This document shows positions 25,701-39,300 of a stretch of DNA of 64,000 nt, in pieces; within the stretch, counting starts at the first letter, position 1; the number at the start of each line of letters is the position of its first letter. Origin of the DNA: Cyanoderma ruficeps (taxonomy: Eukaryota; Chordata; Aves; Passeriformes; Timaliidae); the NCBI GenBank assembly GCA_008694505.1, contig VZDJ01007747.1, forward strand, positions 31,002,017 to 31,066,016, read 5' to 3'. The translations under genes and the position numbers were made by a program. The notes under the pieces were generated by a model. It made no database searches. It was not told the origin of the DNA and worked only from the letters and a program-made list of their open reading frames with translations.

Positions 25701-26610
25701 TTGTTAATGGAATAATGCTTGATGACAGAATGATTATTTGTTTCTTATGTTTTGTATCTATCATTTGATAATGGTTTCAATGACACATTTAGTGAAATAC
25801 ATTACGAAATGCAATTGTGCCTAATATCTTTGCATTATCACCCATCTTGCTTTTCTTTTTCTTATTCTTTTTCAATTTTAAAGTCACCATCGTATTTCTT
25901 CTCATCTGACTACTGAAATTCATTGTACTTACTTGTTTAGTGCCTCTGCATTATTCCTTTGTTAATGAAGTGCAATAATCCTGAAATATTTCCTCATTAT
26001 AGTTGACGGCATCAAATCAGATTAGCTAGCATAGCAACCGTTACCAAGAAAGTCAACATCTCAAACTATATAATCCATGTTAGCATTGTTAAATGTGTTC
26101 TTTTATTTTAAAAACTCATCTAACCTCCCTTCTTCAGAGGCAAGGTTTGACATTTTTTTCCATGTAGTTATTTGCGATCTCTTAGCAGTAAAAAGAAAAC
26201 AGTTTTGCTAAGTGAAAGACTCAACAGCTCTCATGTGCTCAAACAATTCTGAGCAGCAAATGAGAGAAAAATCATGTTTCTTTGCTAGGGTGGCTTGTTA
26301 ATAAACAGAGAAGTATAGGACAAACTAATTTGTGAAGTGTTTACTGTGTTTATAAACAAATTTAGATAGGTGTCTGGCATGGATAGTTCTGCACCTAAAT
26401 AATAAAACAGCAGCCATAAAAAAGATGGCAGAGAAAGGACTTGATTAATGAAAAAACTTCCTTTATGCCTGCTACTTTCAGTACTCAAAAAAGTGTTGGT
26501 ATTTATTCATGGTTGTGTGTAAGTATTTTTTCTACAATAAGCAGAAAAAATATATTTTAAAAAATTTTTAGTATGGTTACTAATTTTTTTTCCCAGTAAC
26601 TAAAGATCTT
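22759..26610. other. Stretch without a recognised gene
   Basis: AT-rich with only short frames. A poly(A) run lies at 22,964-22,978. A C/A-rich stretch at 23,850-23,905 (plus) creates overlapping short frames. Nothing that I can name. Confidence 0.5.
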
Positions 26611-26783
26611 AGCCCAGGCAGGTGGTGGAGTCACTGACCCTTGAGGTGTTTAAAAAAGCCTCGATGTGCCACTTAGTGCCATGGTCTAGTTGTCAAGGTG
26701 GTGTTAAGTCATAGGTTGGACTTTATGATTCCAAAGGTCTTTTCCAACTTAGTTAATTCCATGGTTCTGTGGGTCTGTGATTC
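26611..26783 (+). mobile_element. CR1 LINE 3' end, plus strand
   Basis: This reads clearly as the CR1 3' terminus: 'GGTGGTGGAGTCACTGACCC', 'TTGAGGTGTTTAAAAAAGCC', 'CACTTAGTGCCATGGTCTAG', 'AAGGTGGTGTTAAGTCATAG', 'TTGGACTTTATGATTCC', 'GGTCTTTTCCAACTTAG', and a degenerate tail of ATTCTGTG-type octamers ('GGTTCTGTGGGTCTGTGATTC'-like, split over 26,763-26,783). Bird CR1 copies typically end in such octamers and lack a poly(A) tail. The copy is severely 5'-truncated, keeping only about 170 bases, as most CR1 copies are. It is the least diverged CR1 fragment in the window. Confidence 0.85.
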
Positions 26784-29700
26784 AGAATGAAGTGATGTCC
26801 TATTCAGATCATACATGATGCCCTATCAAGAAACAGGCACAGAGACAGCAGGATTCACCCTCAGGTTTCAACATCATTTGCAAAATATTTGAGGAGGTAG
26901 TGGCTACTTCCACATACGGCCTATAATGTTGCTGGAGCACTTATCTGCTCTGCTGAAGTGCTGGGACAAAAACTCTTTTCACATTTGATTTAGAGCAGAC
27001 TTGAATTTGGCTTTCCTACATCTCAAGAGAGTATGATAACTTCTAGCTTGTAGGATGCTCTGGAATTAGAAAATATCAATATCAATCTCCTTTTGAAGAG
27101 GTTCTACTTCTTGTAACCAATATTAATTCAGGAAGAGAATATGAATGACTTTGCATAATGTAATCATTTGAGTGCTCAACTGGATGCAAAGACAGCTGGA
27201 TTCCAGCCCGATTCACTGTGTTCCCTCTGTAACCCATTGTGTTGGTTTCACTTCATTTTGTATTTACAAAATACAACATTCCCTCATGCCTTTGTCTATT
27301 CAGGAACTTTTATTTAACATCCTGAAAAGAAATGGCTTGACAGTTCTTCAATTTTTCTCTGTATTTCACTTTGCTAGAAATGTGAAAATCATATTTGAAA
27401 TTATTTCGACTGTTTCAGAGATGCAAATTTCAGCAATAAATGCATGCTCCATAGGGTTAGTTCTTCAGATACTTTTTCTTGTCAAAGCGTATTGAAGAGT
27501 TGAAATACAAATCAGATTACAGATGTTTGTTATTAACTTGGCAAGAGTTATTGTTATTGTTTTTGTTTTTCATTCTTAAACACCTTAGCCAGTGACTGTT
27601 TATTTAGTACAGACAGTCTGCATGGGTTCCTCTGACAGTAGGAAAAAATTAAAACCAAATGTTTTTTAGGCTTTATCATGCTTTTAAAATATTTGTTGAG
27701 CTTTAATTAAATGCAGATTATATTTAGACCAAAATTTTTAAACTTGCCTATTTTAATTTGTTAGAGGATTAAAAATGTCCTAAACCAGGACTGGCAAGAA
27801 AAATTCCTACATCTTCCTCTCTCAGATTTTTAGTAATCTAGAGGATTTTCTTTGTGGAATTTTGAAATTTTCTAGCTCATATGAATCAAAATATCTTCTT
27901 TTGTCCTGATACTCCTTTAGAATTAGTGCCAATTTCTTTGGACTGTGAAGTTACAATTTACTGCTCTGAATATCACTTCCACTTTATTTTTGGGATGTAA
28001 GGAAATTATTTAAATTTATGTGACTCTCAAGTGTGCCAATCTCCCTAAGGCTTTATATGCTTTTTGGCACATCTTCTGGCAGCTAAAGTATTAAATATGG
28101 TAAGCAGATACAAAGATGATTAAGGACTGGTTTGGCATTTGTACAAAATATTTTTAAATGTGTATTTATTTAATAGTGGTTCAAAATCTCCACTTTTATT
28201 GTATGTGATATAACAGTTTCAATTCGAGTGAAGTGTGAAAATAAATCACTATCTATAACAATGATTTTTTTCTTTGATGGAATACTTTTGCTGAAGAGTG
28301 GAAAAAAGTACAGGCGAAACCTTAAAGAGAGTAAGGAACTCCTGTGGATACAGGAAAGTTTCATGAAAGAGCATTTAATAATCAGCTTTGTTGCCTCAAA
28401 ATTTCCTTTGACAGTCGTAAATTCCTAATGCTGGTGCATGAGAGAATATAGGGGTGGTCTTCCTCAACTACTAAATTATATTTCAAGTTTTGTTTCTTTT
28501 TTCATCAACTATGAGCTCTCATTGCACTATCTTTATTCTAACAATAGTGACTATCTGAATCAACTGTATTTTGAGGAATAAAAAACCCCACAATTTTTTC
28601 TTGCTACCTGTTCATAATATGAACATTTTGTAGTTACAGAAACTTTTAGATCTTTCCCTTTTTCCATATAAACTCCCAGAAACTGCTTTCACAGTGGAAG
28701 GATGTGGAATCATAAAACAAACATAAGCATTCTGTAACACTTAAATTCTACATACACAGACTTTCTGCAGACTCCAAAACCAGGGCCTAGTTACAAGTGC
28801 ACTGAAGTCAGAGAATCCACTCGACTTCAGAAGCCCTTGATTGCTTTTCTCTTTCCTTAGTAATTTTTGGAAGTTTTCACTGGTATTAAAAAGAAGATTC
28901 ACATCTCTTAACCAGAGATAATTGTGAACGGTTGTATCACAATCATAGTCTTTCATAACATCTATTATAAAGGAATAGTAGGAAAAATAAGAGTACTCAG
29001 TAACTTGGTTTTGAGTAAAAATAAAGCACTCTGCAAAGTTAAAACTCTGATTTTTGGGAATCATTTGACTATAAGAGATTCATCCTTGCTCTTCTGTTTT
29101 CTACAATATTTCTGACCACACTGCTTGTCTGTCCAAAGTTTTCCTTGTGTTATAGCTGAAGAGTAACTTCATTAGTTCCAAACCTGTGAATTACCAACAT
29201 TTGCTAAATAACCCAAGTTTCAGCCTTATCCTTTGGGCTGCTTTCCTCCCAGGATCTCTTTCTTCAAAACCCTTTTTTCATTACTTCATGGTAGCCACAG
29301 TAGTTTGCTTGTGTCAGTAATAGTGCACTGTGCACCGTCAGAGTGATAGAGAAACATTCCAGATATTTATCTTAATACAATGTTTCTGGTATCTCTAACT
29401 ATTTCAATACTGTTCTCACCTACAATATAGTTGTATTGTGTTGATGTCAAAATCATTTGAAGATGACATGGGTCAGAAAAGTATTTCTGGAGAAATGATT
29501 TCATTTAGAAGGTAAAACGTCTCTCTTGTGCATCTCTCCCATTCAGCTATGTCACCTTGTGCATGGTTATTTTCATTTCTCAAAACCTTCCCACAATTCA
29601 CTTGACATTTTAGATAACTACTCTTACAAGAATGAAAAGATATAACTGAAAATATGCAACAGAAGTTAGGATTTAATCACAGTGTGGTCAGACTCCTCAA

Positions 29701-32700
29701 AATCTTGTTTAGCATCTCCAGGATATAAATTTTTTAAAGAATTAATTTTATTATGATTGAAATTAATGGCACTTTTATTGTCAATCCCAAGTGGAACAAA
29801 AATTCTTCTGAGAACAACAATTAGAACTTTTTGTAATTATATGATGTTGATTTTTATTTCAACTTGTTGATGGAAGAAAGTCCAAACTAAAATTTGTTGT
29901 GCTGATATTTTTCACAACATTCCTTAATTTTTTTTAAATTTTATTTATTTGAATTTTGGAAGCATGCTATTTTAAATAAGAAAATAATAAAGGTATTAAA
30001 TTATTCATAGGAGATATTCTTTTCTGCTCATTTCCCTACAGTGACCGTACAGCAGCATCTAAAACACCACATTTCTTTCTCAGTGCTACCAAAGGGAAAT
30101 AGCAATTTTGTATCAAATGCCTTTGTTTATTTATTATGAAAAATATGGGCATAGAAAGATAAACTGCTCCATTGTCACATTTTGATTGTTTATTTAAACT
30201 TCAAAGAGATATAATACCAATAACCTAAGTTTTCATATCTGAACAGAATTAAATAATAGTCTTGTCCTTTATTTTTCCCTATCTTTTTTGTTTGCTCTCT
30301 CAACTTTGCCGGAGGAATACACTCAGGATATCACTATTTTAACAGTTAATCAATTTTTTAGACTAATGGTTTTCATGTCCTTTTGTTAGAGGTTCCCCCT
30401 CCTTTTCCTCAAGCAGCTGCTGTTTTCTCTGAACCATGGCAACCAGTCAAGCAAGCAGAATAAGTAGCTCCTTGAGAAAACAACACCAACTCTGCTCCAT
30501 AGGTGATCTAGTGAAGACAGCTTCATAGCAACCACTCCTGTCCTCCATTACCAGGCTTATAAATACGATTTCTCATCAATAAGGGGTATTATCAGGAAGG
30601 GAAGTGATATCAGTAACTATTCCAGCACTTGTCTATGATCTGCCGGCAGACAGATTTGAAAAATTTCTTTCAGTGGTCTTCTCTGTACTTCAGATCCAAA
30701 TGCCATGAGTGTAATTATTTTGGTGCTAGGAAGAGGGCAGCTTGTAGTGGCAGAGGACTTTGGAAAAGGCTGTACAGCTGGAAAAGGGTAGCCTAACTGG
30801 GCTCCTCTACTTTGGTATCTTCCAGCTGGTGTTGCAGCGGCCTAGCAGAAATAGGAGCATTAGACAGGGGTTATCAAAGGTTACCTCACATGAATTGGCA
30901 CCAGCAGACATTTCCTTACGTCTTCCAGAGTCTGTTGAGGTTTACCTGTCCCACTGGAGAGGACATTGCTCTGGTTTCACACTTTCCATTAGAGGCAGAG
31001 TAAGAAGCACTGTGGAGTTTCAGATTTTCCTGCCTTGTAAGGGAATGCTGATGTGTCAAAGTGACAGACAATTCTTAAGAAATTTTTTTGGAAGGAAAGG
31101 AAGTAAATATAAATCTACTCCTTCGTTATGTCTCTTCCATGAGCAACTGTTTTTAGAGTACAAATATTTAAAAAGCACAAGATCAAAAATAAAACAAGAA
31201 TGATGAATAACGTGAACTTACATAATGGTTACAATACAACCCTGATTTTTTTTTTTAACTAGATATCATAACTTCGTTTTTTGTAATTCCTACAGTGACT
31301 AATCACAGTGAAGAAGGCAGACATTTACAGATTTTGGAATAAAATCAAGTAACTAATTCAACAGAAGAAGTATTGTTATTGTATTTTGTATTTTTATGCA
31401 AAACATGATTTAAAATTTATAAGAATAATTATGTAGTCCATGTAAACTGTTGACTGAATGAATGAATGTCGATCCTCCAGGGTAAGTCTTGTATGTCTTG
31501 TTATCTAACTTACATTTGCAGATTGGAAAACATCCATCTGTTTTAAAAGTTTTCAAGAAATTCCATCATTAAAAATTCAAATAACATCTGATTTAAGGTA
31601 AGAGGCAACTAATTTTTAAAGCATCTGATAAAATCATCCTCACCTGAAAGCCTGTTATTACAGCCAATGAACACCAAGTGTATGTATCAAATTAGCAGCA
31701 GAAAAAAAAATATCTCCAGATTCCCTCTGGGCAATTAAATGATGGTTTTATATGTGGAATTTTTGGCAATGTTTCATTGAGGGAGCATTAATTGTTCATC
31801 AAGATGAAGGGCTAGATTCACAAGATATTTGAATTTTGCACAATTATAGTTTCCAACCTTTCTTTTCTCAGACTGAAAACTTTTGAACACTGAACAAAAT
31901 ATATTTTACTGTCTGCAAATCTGCATTTTAGATGCATGGCTGTATTTTGCCATTTTCAATGCAAGAGACTAATGAACCTTGCATTAGAATCTTATTTCAT
32001 TCTGATATTGAAAAAAAAAAAGAAAGGAAAAGGAGGCCATGAGACCAGCACCATGCTAATAAAGTAAAGCTCAGGTTCCTAAAAATCCCTCTTCTGTGCT
32101 CTTCAGTCTGAGGTTTCCAAAGCACAGTGCAAGGAATAATTAATTATACCAGTTGCCAATGAGGTGTAGCTTTGCTCCTCAATCAGCTGTTTGTGGAAAT
32201 GTTGTTCCACTACTTGAAAAAAGTAGTTTCCCTGGGTTACTGCAGCTGGCAAAGATACTGCCATTCACTGAGGAGTATTGTTATAGGAAGTCTCAGCAGA
32301 GTGCAGACAGACTTTCAAAGCTGAAGGAAAACTTCACGACCTTTCAATTAATGCATAACAGGATAGCTGGAATGTGAGATAATAAGAATAAACAGTCCAT
32401 TGAAGTATTTTATTCACATACAAAACTTTTCTTCCATTTGCCCTAATTTTCAGACTAAAAAGTGGTTGTTACTCTTCAGTTTTCTTTCAAGAAGTTTTAT
32501 TCCACTGATGTTTGTGTCCTGAGTTTAATTAAGCTTTATGAATTCCTTACAGCTGGAAGACTTAGCAAAGGCTCAGATATGCTTTCCTGAAGTGAATACT
32601 GTTATTTTCAGACTGAAGCTGGTTTTAATTGGATGGCAGAATAAATAGCTTATTGCAGTAGGAGAATCAAATTAATGTAGGAAACTACTGAAATATTTGC

Positions 32701-32728
32701 AGCATAAAGAAGAAATAAATGATCCGAT
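26784..32728. other. Stretch without a recognised gene
   Basis: AT-rich DNA with no recognised transposon or gene. The longest frame is 147 codons (30,760-31,203, plus), which starts with TTG and has no motif that I recognise. Several sub-blocks look complex rather than repetitive and could be conserved non-coding DNA, but that needs cross-species comparison. Confidence 0.5.
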
Positions 32729-32770
32729 AAGGTGCTATATTACTTGATGTGAAGGTGCTATATTACTTGA
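32729..32770. repeat. 23-bp tandem duplication
   Basis: AAGGTGCTATATTACTTGA occurs at 32,729-32,747 and again at 32,752-32,770, a period of 23 bases with identical 19-base cores. It is a small local duplication without an obvious role. Confidence 0.85.
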
Positions 32771-35700
32771 AGTCTTAACATGAGAGAGAGTGGTCATAAA
32801 AAAAAAGGAAGCAAAAAGGGATTTGACTAACCCTTAGAACAGGTTTTAGTATCATAACCATCTACACTGTGCTGCCTTTTCTCAGTAAATTACACATACC
32901 ACCATGATGGCATCACTCCAAGGTCCTCAATTAATCTACTCCTTTTTATGATCTTTCACACCTTTCATTGTGGCCAAGAACCTTGTGAAGGATGAAGTGG
33001 ATGCTAATATTTATACAGCACTTAATGTTATTGGGTCCTGACCTGGCTAAGCACAACAGTTATATAAACACATGTGGGGGAAAAAAGAGAATTGCTGCAG
33101 GGCTCAGCATGCGTTTGTTCCTAGAACTCAGTTTTTGTTGGTCCTCTGGGCACAGGAAATATCAGATTATTATGACACTCTGACTGTGGTCTGTCAATAA
33201 ATTAATATTTAACAATCAGGAGAGATTAGGAACTGAATGTTAGCTTTAGAAAGACACTCCAAAATTCCAAACTAAACTGCTTCCTTGAAAACAATAGGCA
33301 AAGTGCAACAGAAACCAATTAACTTCAAGGGTTAAATAGACATTTGGAGAAGTGCTATACTTAAGATTTGAAAAATACAGGTTTAGGAAGAGGAGTGACC
33401 GAATATAGAAATGTTAAACATGGAGTTTGTAAAAAACACTCAGCAGCTGAATGGTGAAGGTGTGGGAAGGGCTGCTTTTTTCTCTATAGAATGTAACTAG
33501 AATATTGACAGAGAGACAAATCTTGATCTTTCTTGGAAAAAAAAAAAAAGGGTAAAAATGTAGGCTAACAGACCTATATAAGGTAGAGAGGTGTGCAGGT
33601 TGATCTTAAGAAAGTTGCTCTTTTCCCAAAATAGTTTGTTTTAAGAAATATGTAGCTTTTTTGGGTGTTCCAAAAATGTTTTTCTCCAACTCTCAACATG
33701 TAGAAATACATGTGTGTGAAGAAGCTAAAAAAGAAAGAGCCTCTCTGCCTCACTCAAAAGACTCAACAGGTTTTTTTCTGTCTGCCAGTGAAGGATACTC
33801 AGAAAAAGGCTGCAGCTGGCAAGTAAAAGGAGAGGCTGAGAGGTAAAGGCCAAAGTGTACTTGCAAAACCATCTCAAATTCAGTGCGTGAGTTGATAAAA
33901 TATTTTCTTTCTAATCATTTAGCGTTTTTTATCTCCTTATCACTGCAAATGATCAGTATATAAGTGACTGCATTTCCTATTTCTGTTAAAGAGGTTTATC
34001 CTCTAGCTGTTTTTTTTTTACTTTTTTTATATGTTTACAAACCTAAGATTGAGTGAATGCAGAATGAAACATGAATTATTAAAAATAGTATGAGACTGCT
34101 AAATATCTTAGCCATTGCTTTTCTAAACTTTCAGTATTTGTGATCATAAATTTGTATTAGAACAATGAAACTTTGTGTATTGTATTAACTGGACTTTTAT
34201 GGAATGCCAGCCTCAGCTCATTTTTGTCAATGCTTAATATAAGAATCTAGTAGTCCTCATTAGAGAATGTAGCCCCTTCTAATAACATTTCAAGAGGAAA
34301 ATCTGCTAATTCTTTCCTGATTTTAAATTGGCTTTTCTCACTTGGGATTGTCCTACACTGCTCCCAGAAAACTGGCTTAGATTTTAAAAATTATCAATCC
34401 ACTACGAGGGAGGATATCAGGGCAAATTCATCACTCAGTTATACATTTTTTTGTCTGGGTCTTTTTTTTTATCCCTGAATAGACATAGCACCAATTGAAT
34501 TCAATTTTCTTTGTCATTTGGGGTTCATTTATAGTAAAAAAAAAGCAACTACTGCTCAAAAGAACACCATCCCAATCAGAACCAGTATAACAAGGAAAAA
34601 AATACAAAAGGAGAAACAAAACAGCATTTTTAAGGAAAGATACTATCCTACACATGTTGATATACAACCTTTAATGTTGCACCAGGGTTAAACTGAACAA
34701 GAAGTTGTAGCTGTCTGAAATACTGCAGGTGTCTGTACAGAAACACATGCAGCATGGGAAACAACCATGAGAAACTAGAGCTCCAGAGTGACAGAATCAT
34801 GACATTGAATTAGGTGAAGGGACAGCTACCCTGATTGTAGTGCTGCATTAGATGGGAAGCTCAAATATGTTTCAGATATGTTTTTGTCTCCTGCATCAAT
34901 AACTTGTTTTTCATAGATATTTATATCCATATAAAGTCAGATGGAGGCCAGCAAATGTGCATATCACATCCCCTTAGCTTCAGCTTTATGCTGCATTATT
35001 AATCGGCAAAGGGGTCTGATCCAGACTGAAAAGCTGTTCTAAGGAGCATGGGCTGTCGGGTGCATCAGAAGGATCAGCTGTCATTGTCCTGATTCCAGTG
35101 TTTTCCATCCCTTTCGAAAGGCTGAGCTATAACAACCAACAATTTGCTGAGAGAGCACTTTGGAAAACATGTAGAAGAACTTGTGAGAAAATGTCTCCAA
35201 GTTCTTCTTGCAACAGCTTTTGCACTACTGGAGTATTTGTTATGGTATGCTGTATGGGAAAGTTTCAGGGAGACTAGAATACTGAAGAGAAGCTTCAGGT
35301 AGTTAAATTCCTCTGCACCCTGTAGGGACTCTTAGAATGGAACATGTTTGGAGAGGTGGGAAATTCTGCAGTGTGGGTTTACCTACAGCTTTCATACTAA
35401 GGTCCCAGCTATACTATTCCTCTGATTTTTCACTTACCTGCAGTCATCCCCTGGCACATGTACTGGCTAGATATCTTCCCCTTGTGAAGACAAATTAAGA
35501 GGCAATTCGGAACAAAGCAGGAGAGCTGTGCTACTGACAGATGAATTTTCTGTGCTGAATTCTATGAGTGAAGGCACTCAACCTTACCCATCCTTTGGGT
35601 TTCTCGGGAGGAGAGTAATCATCTGGACAAAGGGCAGAGGGGACATTGTGCTGCAGTGGAATCTTTTTTTCCTAAAAGAGTATCAGATCTGCAGAGGGCA

Positions 35701-36277
35701 ATTTGAGACACGCAGAGGAGTCTAAACTTTAGTAAACAATCATATTTATATAGAATCTGGCTGTGAAAATATTGCAAAGTATAGAAATCCTTAGAACAAT
35801 AAATCTTCTTGTTCTTCCTGATGGAGCTAGATTCTACGGTCATCAGCTATAAGGGTCAGATGAGTCTCACATGAATGCTTTGGCCCAGAGCTGCACTGGT
35901 AATAAACAGGATTTTTATTACATTTCTAAGTGCTTCATGACATGTGTTAAATTACTGTAGGCTTCACAAACTGCAGCACAGAAGTATTGTGCAATTGGAT
36001 GGTTCAAATTTGTTCTCTTTGTTCCATTTCAACACAGTGGCTCAGCTTCTCTTGCAGAACAAAAAATGCTATTTGCTTATTTTATATGTTATCTGATCCA
36101 AACTGTTTAACTTTAACATGATTATGGTAAATGACCTGAAGATTTTTCATATTATTATAGAGTGAATAACTTTCTCAATTGTATTTTTTAGCTGATGGAC
36201 CCTTCCATTTTGTATGTTAGTCTTTCAGTACTCTTAAATTCGCACCTACAGTGCAGGATGTATCAACCCATCTCAGG
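32771..36277. other. Stretch without a recognised gene
   Basis: AT-rich, short frames only. A weak CR1-like 3' end text ('ACAGAATCATGACATTGAAT' and 'AGGTGAAGGGAC') at about 34,787-34,825 is too short to call. Confidence 0.45.
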
Positions 36278-36313
36278 CTATGATATAGATATATATCTAT
36301 GATATAGATATAT
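36278..36313. repeat. 19-bp period AT tandem repeat
   Basis: The 17-base string CTATGATATAGATATAT occurs at 36,278-36,294 and 36,297-36,313. The block is partly self-complementary (ATATCTATATC-type) and could form small hairpins. Confidence 0.8.
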
Positions 36314-39300
36314 CTGAGCTTTCCATCAGCCACGATGGTGACATACAACCACCTCCTTCTGGCCATTCTGTCCAGGCTAGATCAGGTCTTACTGGAAGGT
36401 TTGTAATTTACATTATAAACCTTTTCTAAAATCAGTGAGTCTATCTTTCACAGGGTCTGTTTCTCTAGACTTCAAAGTCCAGTGCATCCATGCATGTATT
36501 CGAACCGATGTTAAGTCAGAATGTTAACTCCATTTCTGTGTTTGGACATGTTCACTCCATTTCAAAAATCGAGACTGAAAGAATTATTATGATTCATTGT
36601 GAATCAGAGCTTCCACCTCTCAATCAAGCCTCGCAGAGAAAAGACGCAAAACAATAAGTATTGTGCACAAATTCAGTGCAAAACTGAAGTAAATTAGTTG
36701 TGGCATTTTTGTTTTATCACTGCAGGGAAAGCTAGGGACATATTCCAGTCTCTGCTTTTAATGAAATAAGTATGTCCAAGTTTCCTCAGAAGAGCTGATT
36801 GCCTAGTCCTCAGCTTAATCTTCCATTTCATTAAGTACTTGGAAGGAATAACAATAAAAATTAAATAAAAATAAAATGAAAACAATTCCTGCATTTTTGC
36901 ATATAAAAATCAGGTGTCTAAAGGTTAAAGCAGCAATATTAAAGAGTAAATATTCTCCTAGTAAAATGAGAAGAAACTTTACATTCAGAAACATAGCTAG
37001 TCAGTGCTTCACCCTAAAATACTAAAAAATATTCAAAATATTTTAGAAATATTTGTTTTTATTGATTTATTTATGGCAAACATCTACCTTCACATCTTTG
37101 CAGAAATATTCCAAAACCATAATTTGATCTTGAGGTAGGTGGTATCTTATCCTGGACAAGCTATTTTTGTGCAACAGAGAGATGAATATTGTCTTTAGTT
37201 GTTCTTTTTTTAAGAATTCTGTAAACAAATGCAAAGGAAAGAACATCTATAATTTATATTCAGAATAGCAACTCAATAACTAAAGGTTAACAGTATAGAA
37301 AAATTAAAACAAAAAAGCCTTAGAAAAATTTTAGTGAAGTAACTCTGTACTAAAGGGAATATTTTTATACTTAGTTCTAATTTGAAGGGAGAAATTTTGG
37401 AAAGTTACTGAAAAATAACTAAGGTGAGAACTTAAAGTAAAATAGCTGTCTTTATTAGCTGTTCAGATCTCTTTTTCTTTTTCTAGAAGCAAGCTTTTAA
37501 GCTTTGCTGGTACCATAGTTGATCAGTTAATTTGGTGTTATTTATATCTGAAAATCTGTAATGTTACTTCTCATTTCATTCTGACAGTATTGCAAAAATT
37601 ATTTTGGGAGTTATTTTTAGCTGCCAGTAGAGAAATTTTCTAGGTGAAAAGTCTAAAATTCTGTCATGTAATTTACATCTCGCTTAGATTAGTTTCTTTC
37701 TTTTTCAAATATCCTTGTTTGGTAATTTCTTCTAATTGAGCTAAATTATTAGTTAGTATTAAATCAATTTTCTTTACATGTTTGTATATATTTTTGTTTC
37801 AAGAATAAAAAAAGAAGGAAGCTTTTATGTGATCACCATTTTGTGCTCTTTTTCCTAGCATTTTTTTTCTTTAAAATTAGTGCTTAACTTATAAAACAGC
37901 TTTTTTTCTGAGAATCGTAATAATTTCAAGGATACTTTTGTCATAGTGCCCTTGGGTAAATTTATATTTTTTTCTACCAAACCACCTCTCCTCTATATAC
38001 TCTGTTTGACAGATGGCTTCACTTCCATGCCAGCTTTCCTCTGTAGCCATATTTTGGTCATGGCTCATATTGTTTCAGCTATTTGTTTCTATTTAAGAGT
38101 TCAGTACCTCTGCATTTATTCTAAGAAGCTGCCACTATGCCTGCCAGCTTCAAAGAGATTTAACCCACCTATTAGCACAAGGGGGCTTCATAGCTACAGA
38201 ATTATGTTTCATTAGTCCTATCCATCAAACATGATTGTCTGCATCATAGGGAAGTTAAGACACTGGACATATCAGGTTCTAAGGTCATGCAAATAGATTC
38301 TTCTCCTAGAGCTTGTCAGGTGCATCCAGCTGGAACACCCAAGGGTCAGGGACAATACCACACCTGTTATAGTCTGGAAAGAAATATCTGCTGTTGAGTG
38401 GAGAAAGGGCACATATTTGTGGAAACAGAACATCTATTTTTGGAAAGATGCAGAAGCAAATTGCAAAGAAGTCTGAACATTGGATTTTGACCAAGGTAAA
38501 AGTGTTTGTCTGCTACCGGCCAAGCAGCCAGAAGCAAGCTTTTTCTTATTTGTGTTACAATTTGGTTCCATATATTGTGTAAAAATCATACAAATTTTCT
38601 TCTTTTGATTATCAAAAGCTTTTGTATTATCTGTGTTCCAAAACAGTTTTGTAAGCCTGTCATGGATTAATTTTGTCACCTGTATGGGACCCCTTATTTA
38701 ATGAGAAAACTTTAAATTAAGTCACACAATAACTCTCAAAACTTTTTATTGTCCATGTCTAAAAAAAGTAAGTGCCCACCAGTAACAAAATGGAAAGAGA
38801 ATTAATAAGATATTTCAAGCACCAAATGTCACAAAAACACTGCCAGAATAAATTTTCAAGGGCAGGCCATTAAATTGGTCTCTCACACTCTTTTAAATGT
38901 AATTTTAACTCACAAACAATCTCAGCAGGTAGATAAGATTAAGTGGAAAATTAACCAAACCAGAATCACACTCCTTTTACTGAAGAGGCTCAGGAAGAGG
39001 TGATGCTATGTATTTTTTTTTTGCCAACTTCACATGCATGCACTTGCCTTCCAAACCAGTAAGAGCATTTCCAGCTGCCTGCCATAGGCAAATCACTTAT
39101 TAGTAGATGCACAATATTACTCCTTAGACCTTAAAGGAATAAGGAGTCTGTATTCTAGGATATTTTTGGTCAATTTGTCAGCAGTCTGGTAGTTGATATG
39201 AACACTCTTTGATTGGAAAGAACATAGAAATGGATGATAGGTGCTTGTTTATTGTCCTCACTGTACCAGCACAGGGATTTCATTTGGTCTTTCACAGACA

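Noticed and set aside
34785..34830. CR1-like 3' end, minus strand
   Set aside because: Only about 40 bases of loose resemblance (ACAGAATCAT, AGGTGAAGGGAC) without the following CR1 text.
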